This document shows, piece after piece, positions 6,391 to 11,662 of a DNA stretch of 11,662 nucleotides. Position numbers and translations under genes: made by a program. The notes below the pieces were generated by a model, which was given only the letters and a program-made list of their open reading frames with translations, was not told where the DNA came from and searched no databases. The stretch is taken from NCBI RefSeq assembly GCF_041929845.1, contig NZ_JBHEEH010000030.1:1-11662 (forward strand), given 5' to 3'. Every line of letters begins with the position of its first letter. Position 1 is the first letter of the stretch. The stretch is from Paenochrobactrum pullorum (GTDB lineage: Bacteria > Pseudomonadota > Alphaproteobacteria > Rhizobiales > Rhizobiaceae).

Positions 6391-7243
6391 CTAGGATGGG
6401 GATCTGATCAAACAATTGTCTTTATTGAGTATTTTTATTTTTTTTTAGGTTTTGACAGTAGGGAGGCTTATTATCAGCGATCTTTTCTGGCTTTCAGATA
6501 CTGCATGGCATGCAATCGAACCACATTTACTTAAGAACCACCTCGGAGCACGTCGTGTCGATGATCGGCATGTAATTTCTGGTATTTTGCATGTTCCCAA
6601 GGTCGGTTGTCGCTGGCGTGATGTTCCGGCCGAATATGGTCCTGCAAAAACCGTCTACAACCGATATCACCGCTGGGCACAACGGCGTACTTGGCATCGT
6701 ATATTTGAGACGATGGCAGCCAGCGGTCCGGTTCCGCAGGAGCTTTCCATCGATAGCACACACGTCAAAGCGCACCGTTCGGCACAAGGCTCAAAAGGGG
6801 GGCATGGGCGCAAGCGATTGGCACGTCGCGCGGCGGAAGAACAAGCAAAATCCATTGCTTGGCCGATGATTGCGGCAGACCGGTTGCGTTCAGCTTAACA
6901 CCGGGAAACATTGCCGACATAAAAATGGCAATTCCATTATTAGAGGTCGCTCGCCCAGCAAGCGCCTGTTAGCCGACAAGGCATAAGACGCTGATAGTCT
7001 TCGAAACTGGCTCAATAATGCACGCATCAAGGCTGTCATTCTCTCCTCGTTAGCACGAAAGAATCTCTATCCTTTAGATTGTAGCGCATATGAGCGTAGA
7101 AATGTCATCGAACGGCTTTTCTGCAGGCTCAAAAACTGGCGACGCATTGCAACGAGATATGATCGCCTCGCAATAAACTATCTCGCTGCAATCGCTCTTG
7201 TTTCTGTAGTCATCGCATGGGTGTAATTCAGTCCCCATCCTAG
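6391..7243 (+). mobile_element. IS5-family (IS427-type) element, complete ends, with CTAG target duplication
   Basis: The element spans 6395-7239 (845 bp, normal for the group) and is bracketed by CTAG at 6391-6394 and 7240-7243. Its ends are inverted repeats: left GATGGGGATCTGA (6395-6407) and right TCAGTCCCCATC (7228-7239), identical apart from one extra T on the left. CTAG is a known target of IS427-like elements. The left CTAG is shared with the end of the reverse-strand IS5 fragment, so this copy probably inserted into the CTAG beside that older copy. The ends look functional; the transposase is not. Confidence 0.85.
6473..7226 (+). pseudogene. IS5-family transposase, inactivated by several mutations
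   Basis: The protein is recognisable throughout: 'SDLFWLSDTAWHAIEPHL', 'RRVDDRHVISGILHV', 'GCRWRDVPAEYGPAKTVYNRYHRW', 'SIDSTHVKAHRSAQG' (first D), then in another frame 'KIHCLADDCGRPVAFSLTPG', and in a third 'RLLADKAYD' (second D) and 'NVIERLFCRLKNWRRIATRYDR' (E region). Damage seen: the expected ATG reads ATC at 6473-6475 behind a good GGGAGG site; the frame changes at AAAA (6847-6850), where the usual GRSRGG-like stretch is also missing; a further one-base loss lies at about 6962; and TAA interrupts at 6984-6986 where the family has a tyrosine codon. The first shift could mimic the programmed frameshift of the group, but the other lesions make this a pseudogene. Confidence 0.88.
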
Positions 7244-7505
7244 GGAAGGGCGTTTTTGTTTCATAAGAATGGTCGTTTTGTTCCAAATTAGCCAATCATC
7301 TTGCAGCATCGATTGCTGCTCTTTGAATATCTGTGGTACGTTTTATAAAAACTATGGATGACAATAAAGATTTGTTCTTCTCGATCATCTCAAAATTTTG
7401 GAAGGTTCTTCAATACCATCTACAGTATTACTGAAGATGGCAATCAATGAGTGCAAAAAATGTTGCTGGTTTGATGTTAGCTTAATTGCAGAATGGACTT
7501 AGTAT
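7244..7505. other. AT-rich leader region of the GH1 gene with two inverted repeats
   Basis: No gene is seen. GCAGCA-TCGAT-TGCTGC (7303-7319) is a 6-bp-arm inverted repeat that could be a regulator site. A weak promoter may follow: TTGAAT at 7323-7328 and TATAAA after about 15 bases. A hairpin of CTTCAATAC (7408-7416) with GTAT and TGAAG on its far side (to 7436, 3-nt bulge) lies in the likely leader. No known riboswitch pattern is recognised. Confidence 0.35.
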
Positions 7506-8912
7506 ATGAAAATAGCGACGCAGTCTCGACGAACTTTTCTTAAGCTTACTGGAGCATCTGCTCTCTATCTCGGTATCCCCAAGATTGCTTTTACTCAGCA
7601 AAACACCTTCCCCGCTGGATTTTTATGGGGTGCTGCCTCCGCCTCGGCGCAAGTGGAGAGCCGAAAGGGCCGGGGGAAAAGCAATTGGGACGTGTTCGTA
7701 GATGAGAAAGGTCACATCCGGGACGGATCGACCAACGCCATCAATACGGAATTTGAAAGCCGCTACAGCGAAGATTTCCAGCTGTTGTCACAGGCGGGGC
7801 TGAATGCTTTCCGCTTTTCCTTTGAATGGTCTCGTATCCAGCCTGACGGGCCGGGAGAACCCAATGCGGAAGGGCTGGCGACATACGATCGGATAATCGA
7901 TGAAATGCTGGAACGCGGGATGGAGCCGCTTGGTACAATGTGCCATTGGGCAATGCCGGTTTGGGTGGGAGATTTCCGCGATCGCGATCTGGCTTGGCGT
8001 CTTGCCGACTATGCGGACATCCTGACACGCAAGTTCGGAGATCGAGTCGGCAAGTGGTTGGCGCTAAACGAGCCGAACTCGGTGGCTGCCGCAGGCTATG
8101 GACTCGGGATTCACGCACCCGGACTTGCATCCACCGCAGCTGTAGGCGCGGCGGTTCATCATCAGAATATTGCGCAAGGACTCATGATCTCCGCTGCACG
8201 CGCCAACCTGCCATCTGCTGCACGTGTGTCAACGACCATAAACCTTGTAATGGTACGCGCTTCGAGCGATAAGCCGGTAGATATCAAAGTAGCCGAATTT
8301 GCTGATGCTTTCTGGAACACAGCTTGGCTTGATCCTCTATTTGGAAGAGGTTACCCCGAACTGGTAAGGCATCTTGTTGATCCTTTCGTGAAGAACGGTG
8401 ATATGGAGATTATTACGGTCAAGCCTGACTTTATCGGCATGAATAATTATTGCAGTTTATATGTCCATGCGGCAGAACAATCGCCATTGGGATTCCTGCC
8501 GGACCTGCAGTACATTCCCCCTGGGGCTATCCCGACGGAATTGTATCTTGTCGAGCCTAATGAGTTTAAGGAAATGCTGATCCGGGTGCACAAGAATTAT
8601 GGCGAACCGGATATCTATGTGACCGAGACTGGCTTCGCTGTCGAGGATCCACAGCCGGTGGACGGGGTCGTGGATGACCCCAAGCGAAGCGAATATATCA
8701 AACTATACTTGCAGGCAGCTCAAGAGGCAGTAAAACAGGGAGTTAAGCTCAAGGGCATCTTCTACTGGTCTGCTACCGACAATTGGGAATGGGCAGAGGG
8801 ATCGGCCAAGACATTCGGTCTTATTCAAGTGGATCGTGAAACACTGAAGCGAACTCCAAAGAAGAGCCTCAGCTACTATTCCCAGTGTATAAAAATTAAT
8901 GGCGTCGCGTGA
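7506..8912 (+). CDS. Glycoside hydrolase family 1 beta-glucosidase with twin-arginine (Tat) signal
   Basis: A 468-aa protein. Residues 1-31 form a Tat signal: SRRTFLK (R8, R9) followed by the hydrophobic stretch LTGASALYLGI, so it should be exported folded to the periplasm. The rest is a full GH1 barrel of about 437 residues. It has the N-terminal signature FPAGFLWGAASASAQVE (Q49, substrate contact), H147-W148, the acid/base E189 in LNEPNS, N314-Y315, the nucleophile E374 in VTETG, and the aglycone/glycone motif SATDNWEW with E428 and W429. GH1 enzymes retain configuration while cleaving terminal beta-glucosides or related beta-glycosides. Most bacterial GH1 enzymes lack export signals. The ribosome site before ATG 7506 is weak. 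The next gene begins 151 bp downstream after a hairpin, so it is probably transcribed separately from marC. Exact substrate is unknown. Confidence 0.93.
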   Translation: MKIATQSRRTFLKLTGASALYLGIPKIAFTQQNTFPAGFLWGAASASAQVESRKGRGKSNWDVFVDEKGHIRDGSTNAINTEFESRYSEDFQLLSQAGLNAFRFSFEWSRIQPDGPGEPNAEGLATYDRIIDEMLERGMEPLGTMCHWAMPVWVGDFRDRDLAWRLADYADILTRKFGDRVGKWLALNEPNSVAAAGYGLGIHAPGLASTAAVGAAVHHQNIAQGLMISAARANLPSAARVSTTINLVMVRASSDKPVDIKVAEFADAFWNTAWLDPLFGRGYPELVRHLVDPFVKNGDMEIITVKPDFIGMNNYCSLYVHAAEQSPLGFLPDLQYIPPGAIPTELYLVEPNEFKEMLIRVHKNYGEPDIYVTETGFAVEDPQPVDGVVDDPKRSEYIKLYLQAAQEAVKQGVKLKGIFYWSATDNWEWAEGSAKTFGLIQVDRETLKRTPKKSLSYYSQCIKINGVA

Positions 8913-8931
8913 AGGTGGCAAATGCTTTGCT

Positions 8932-8957
8932 CCAGTGGCGAGTCAGTGCGCTACTGG
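8932..8957 (+). terminator. Hairpin downstream of the GH1 gene, possible transcript end
   Basis: CCAGTGGCG (8932-8940), an 8-nt loop, then CGCTACTGG (8949-8957) form a 9-bp stem with one G-T pair. No T-run follows (next bases ATTGTGGCAC), so this is not a classic intrinsic terminator; it may stabilise or process the mRNA end. Confidence 0.35.
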
Positions 8958-9063
8958 ATTGTGGCACTATATGGCGCATAAGCAACGCGTCAGTGCACGC
9001 AAGCGCCAGCAGACGCCAACCTCGGCAGTGCAGCACAAGGTGCAGTAATCCATTGGTGCTACA

Positions 9064-9738
9064 ATGAAATTAATACAATTGGTCCACTATATTCCTCTCA
9101 TTGTTCTCGGAATTCTGCCGATCATGAATCCGGTGAGCACCGTTCCGTTGTTTCTGGCACTAACGGGCGGGATGACCGAGGAGCACAAACTGAGGCAGGC
9201 AAGGATGGCCTGTTTCTACGCGTTTCTAATTCTTTCGGTATTCCTCTGCCTGGGGAACGTCATCATTTCCTTCTTCGGCATTTCCCTTGCCGGTATTAGA
9301 GTTGCGGGCGGCCTTATCATTCTTATGCTATCCTTCAGGATGCTGTTTCCGGCTGACATGACCCCGGTTACAAAAAGCGGTGTAGATAGCGTTAAAGAAG
9401 CAACGGTAGATTTTTCATTTTCGCCGCTTGCCATGCCTAGCATCTCAGGTCCAGGAACTATCGCCGTAGTGATGGGCTATGGATCGCAGATTCCAGACGA
9501 GCATAGCATTGCCGGTCACGCTATAGTTATAATGGGAATAGCGATAGCAATTCTGTTCGCCTATATGACACTTTTGTTCTCCGGGGTCATAGCGAAGTTT
9601 CTAGGCGAGCACGGTATCCAGGCGGTATCGAAGATAATGGGTTTTCTTCTTGCCTGCGTATCTGTTCAATTTCTAGCCTCTGGAATACATGAATTCATCA
9701 TAAATCTTGGTACAACCATTCAGGCGAGAAGCAATTGA
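9064..9738 (+). CDS. MarC-family (UPF0056) inner-membrane protein
   Basis: A 224-aa protein with six hydrophobic segments: about residues 6-32, 48-70, 73-95, 121-140, 149-175 and 187-213. The family's two half-repeats are visible: 'ILPIMNPVSTVPLFLALTGGMT' near the start and 'PLAMPSISGPGTIAVVMG' at 121-138. MarC proteins are multi-pass inner-membrane proteins once linked to multiple antibiotic resistance, a claim later withdrawn; some relatives are described as amino-acid or neutral-compound exporters, but substrate is generally unknown. ATG 9064 has only a weak ribosome site. Its stop overlaps the start of the next gene (TTGA), which points to a translationally coupled operon with the two envelope genes that follow. 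Confidence 0.9.
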   Translation: MKLIQLVHYIPLIVLGILPIMNPVSTVPLFLALTGGMTEEHKLRQARMACFYAFLILSVFLCLGNVIISFFGISLAGIRVAGGLIILMLSFRMLFPADMTPVTKSGVDSVKEATVDFSFSPLAMPSISGPGTIAVVMGYGSQIPDEHSIAGHAIVIMGIAIAILFAYMTLLFSGVIAKFLGEHGIQAVSKIMGFLLACVSVQFLASGIHEFIINLGTTIQARSN

Positions 9739-10076
9739 AGCTCATAAATTTTCTGGTCATTATACCTTTTCTATACGCTACAAGTTTGTCTTCCGCTACC
9801 GGCCAGTTAACCACTCCGGAAACCGGAGTGCTGTGCGATCAATATATCTGCGTCGATAAGAGCGGAGTATCCGTTGAACTCACAAGAAAACATATTGGCG
9901 ACAACGCCGCCCAGGCGATCAAGTCGCAGGGAGAATTTGATGTTACGGAATTTACGTTTGCCAACGGCGTTTATTGCGATGTCAAGGTAAAGCTCTGTTA
10001 TAAAAATCGTTATTTCGATGCAGAAGGCAAACGTAGTCCGGTCGAGCGTATAAGCACGGCTTGGTTGTTTGACTGA
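9735..10076 (+). CDS. YcgJ-family secreted small cysteine protein
   Basis: A 113-aa protein with an N-terminal signal peptide (hydrophobic core FLVIIPFLYATSL, likely cut near ATG-Q or SSA at about residue 21-24). The mature part matches the YcgJ/Fels-1 type: 'TPETGVLCDQYICVDKSGVS' and 'FDVTEFTFANGVYCDVKVK', with four cysteines (C34, C39, C81, C88) that probably form two disulfides in the periplasm. Function is unknown in the family. No ATG exists near the start; TTG at 9735-9737 overlaps the marC stop (TTGA) and gives a complete signal peptide, so I choose it. An AGGCGAG stretch just upstream could serve as ribosome site. It ends 79 nt before the preferred start of the barrel gene. Confidence 0.85.
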   Translation: MKLINFLVIIPFLYATSLSSATGQLTTPETGVLCDQYICVDKSGVSVELTRKHIGDNAAQAIKSQGEFDVTEFTFANGVYCDVKVKLCYKNRYFDAEGKRSPVERISTAWLFD

Positions 10077-10155
10077 CAGAACGGGAAATTCTGTTTGGAT
10101 GCACTTGGTTGCGGATGAAAATATCGCGGAGCAATCATTGTGGGAGATCGTAGTT

Positions 10156-11109
10156 TTGGACTCAATTAAGATAAGATCGGTCATAAAAGCAGGATTGATG
10201 ACAACGGGATTGCTCTTTTGTCAAACAGCTGTCGCCGCCGAAAAAGGAACCGGCTTCTATTTGCTAGGCACCAAAGGCCCACTGGCTGCCGTCCTGCCGA
10301 ATCCGGGATGGTATCTGCAGAACGATACATATTACTATAATGCAGGTGCAGGTGGCTCGGAAAAGCTACCGGTAGCGGGAACAGTTGGTCTCGGCATTCG
10401 CGCCCATGCGATCATAGATATGCCGACCCTGTTGTGGTCGACTCCATATGAAATTGGCGGGGGAAGGCTCGCATTAGCGGTGACCGCCCCTTTCGGGCGT
10501 GAAAGCATTGATGCAGATTTTCTTTTTGGTCCTTTCTCCGGAGATGTCAAAGGAAGCAATACGGCAATTGGCGATCCGATATTCACGGCAATGCTGGGCT
10601 GGAATCAGGGAAACTGGCATTGGAGCGTAAACGGCATGCTCAATGTTCCGATTGGTGATTACGATCGGAACGCTCTGTCAAACATAGCCTTCCATCATTG
10701 GGGTGGAGATGTTTCGGTGGCCGCGACTTGGCTCAACCCCACGCTTGGGCTCGACGTTTCTGGCGTGTTGGGCTTTTCTTTCAACGGAAAAAACTCGGTA
10801 ACGGAATATCGTACTGGGACGGAAATGCATATTGAAGGAGCGATCTCACAATATCTTTCGCCGCAATTCTCGATTGGTGTAATCGGATATTACTATCAGC
10901 AGATAAGTGATGACAGCGGGGCAGGCGCGCACCTGGGAGGTTTCAGAGGGCGTGTTGCTGCTTTGGGGGCTACCGCTAGCTACTCGTTTGAACTCGATAA
11001 TACACCGGTCACGGCACGGGTGAAAGTATTCCGAGAATTTGCGGCCAAGAATCGGCTTGATGGTACTGGTGCTTATTTGACGCTCTCAGTCCCATTAGGT
11101 GGTAGATAG
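10156..11109 (+). CDS. SphA-family (COG4313) outer-membrane beta-barrel transporter-like protein
   Basis: A protein of about 317 aa from TTG 10156, with a signal peptide (basic KIRSVIK, hydrophobic GLMTTGLLFCQTAVA, likely cut in AVA-AEKG). The mature part has family features: 'GTGFYLLGTKGPLAAVLP' at its start, 'LPTLLWSTPYEI', 'GDPIFTAMLGWNQGNWHWSVNG', 'NVPIGDY', 'NIAFHHWGGDVSVAATWL', 'YRTGTEMHIEG', and an end of alternating residues (AYLTLSVPLGGR) typical of a last barrel strand. Such proteins are found near genes for phenol or other aromatic breakdown and are thought to move hydrophobic substrates across the outer membrane; none of those genes is present here. TTG 10156 has GGGAG 9 bases upstream and gives a normal signal peptide; longer in-frame starts at TTG 10069 or ATG 10099 would place about 20-30 extra residues ahead of it. 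Confidence 0.85.
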   Translation: MDSIKIRSVIKAGLMTTGLLFCQTAVAAEKGTGFYLLGTKGPLAAVLPNPGWYLQNDTYYYNAGAGGSEKLPVAGTVGLGIRAHAIIDMPTLLWSTPYEIGGGRLALAVTAPFGRESIDADFLFGPFSGDVKGSNTAIGDPIFTAMLGWNQGNWHWSVNGMLNVPIGDYDRNALSNIAFHHWGGDVSVAATWLNPTLGLDVSGVLGFSFNGKNSVTEYRTGTEMHIEGAISQYLSPQFSIGVIGYYYQQISDDSGAGAHLGGFRGRVAALGATASYSFELDNTPVTARVKVFREFAAKNRLDGTGAYLTLSVPLGGR

Positions 11110-11245
11110 ACCATTGCCAAAACGATCCAGACTGCCACCGAAGATCATGTCGGCATTCCCTAGTGCGATCAGTGCTAAACGATAGTGCCGCCATTGCGCA
11201 TGCACCCATGACTCGGCTGGCGGCGACTTTAAGCTCCTCAAACAA
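11110..11245. other. Spacer between the barrel gene and the IS6 end
   Basis: No gene is confidently called. On the reverse strand an open frame without a start, about 11240 down to a stop at 11097-11095, includes SWVHAQWRHYRLALIALGN and overlaps the end of the barrel gene by about 13 nt. It could be the tail of a gene cut by the IS6 element, or chance. No terminator is visible after the barrel gene. Confidence 0.3.
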
Positions 11246-11473
11246 GGGTGTGTAGCAAAGTTTTCAGTAGGTTAGATGCGTACTTATCTCTGAGTGCAAT
11301 TATGCTGTGAGTTCCGCCACGATCTGAAATGGCGAGCGATTGTCGTTTGCAAATTGGTTTTTACGGATCATGTGGGCTACCTTGATGCCCGCGATGGTGG
11401 CTGAAGCAGAGTGGAAGGCTTTGAAACGCATCATAGGCTTGGTCATCCGCTTGATGAAGCGGTGATCATGCTC
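11246..11473 (-). mobile_element. IS6-family insertion sequence remnant, one terminal end
   Basis: The outer end reads GGTGTGTAGCAAAGTTTTC from 11247, matching the IS6 terminal repeat pattern (GG..TGTTGCAAAGTTTT in relatives). It is followed inward by 40 bp and then the transposase stop codon. Homology stops near 11473, so only the 3' quarter remains here; no second terminal repeat is found before the window ends. Confidence 0.75.
11300..11473 (-). pseudogene. IS6-family transposase, C-terminal 57 residues
   Basis: The reverse strand reads EHDHRFIKR, then 'MTKPMMRFKAFHSASATIAG' and 'IKVAHMIRKNQFANDNRSPF' to 'QIVAELTA' and TAA at 11302-11300, the standard end of rhizobial IS6 transposases. 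By family comparison the E of EHDHRFIK is the last DDE residue, with K seven residues on. Upstream in the same frame the sequence (QWRSARTQNLGFPRQ) no longer matches the family, and TGA soon closes it, so the two catalytic aspartates are gone. This is a fragment and cannot act as a transposase. Confidence 0.85.
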
Positions 11474-11662
11474 TTGTCGCGGAAATCCTAAATTTTGCGT
11501 CCGGGCCGACCGCCATTGAAATTGCAGATGTCATTTTCCAAAATTAGCTTCAGCAAATTGCCACATATAACTTCAGCAAGAGAGGTCTGGACTTGATGTG
11601 GTGGACGGCCTCCTGATCCGCTTTTGTGCGATAGTGTGGTTGTTTTTAAAAGCCACCAAGGA
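11474..11662. other. Unassigned end of window beyond the IS6 break
   Basis: No gene, RNA or known repeat is recognised. A 9-bp direct repeat CTTCAGCAA occurs at 11548-11556 and 11571-11579. Reverse-strand frames of about 30 codons are open here but show no family resemblance. Confidence 0.4.

Noticed and set aside
6842..6860. Programmed frameshift joining two functional transposase ORFs
   Set aside because: The AAAA site suggests it, but a second frame change, a TAA codon, a missing conserved stretch and loss of the start codon show decay.
7741..8272. ORFs of 129 (reverse) and 110 (forward) residues inside the GH1 gene
   Set aside because: Both are shadows of the GH1 frame, which keeps all family motifs.
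11548..11579. Repeated CTTCAGCAA as the beginning of a repeat array
   Set aside because: Only two 9-bp copies are present and there is no third unit, so this is compatible with chance.

Overview
The window looks like an accessory region of an alphaproteobacterial genome, most likely from the Rhizobiales (Brucella/Ochrobactrum, Rhizobium or Agrobacterium relatives). This rests on recalled family resemblance: the IS5/IS427-type and IS6-type transposase remnants, the YcgJ-like and SphA-like envelope proteins, and the serine recombinase block. No rRNA, complete tRNA or CRISPR array is visible.

Positions 1-998 hold a small reverse-strand block: an unrecognised 64-aa protein, a Phd/YefM-type antitoxin with no visible toxin, and the N-terminus of a serine recombinase that leaves the window. 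A promoter with a perfect palindrome in its spacer sits ahead of the antitoxin. Positions 900-926 resemble the 3' end of a tRNA-Ser gene and may be a scar of island integration. Positions 999-3443 encode an 814-aa protein with a PD-(D/E)xK nuclease-like core and a C-terminal SEC-C zinc motif. It is the least ordinary gene here and a candidate defence-type nuclease.

Positions 3540-7243 are a pile-up of insertion sequences. An IS21-family element has intact istA and istB. It abuts the 5' third of an IS5-family element on the reverse strand, and a complete but decayed IS5/IS427-type element follows on the forward strand. The two IS5 elements stand back to back across one CTAG target. The IS21 element keeps two terminal repeats at its istB end but only one recognisable repeat at its istA end, so the junction looks like a deletion scar.

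Positions 7506-11109 carry forward-strand genes for the cell envelope: a GH1 beta-glucosidase with a twin-arginine signal, then a tight run of a MarC-family inner-membrane protein, a YcgJ-like secreted cysteine protein and an SphA-type outer-membrane barrel. The marC and ycgJ-like genes overlap by 4 nt. The ycgJ-like gene starts with TTG, and TTG is the preferred but not certain start of the barrel gene. Together they span inner membrane, periplasm and outer membrane, but a shared pathway is inference only. The window ends in an IS6-family remnant: one terminal repeat plus the last 57 residues of its transposase.
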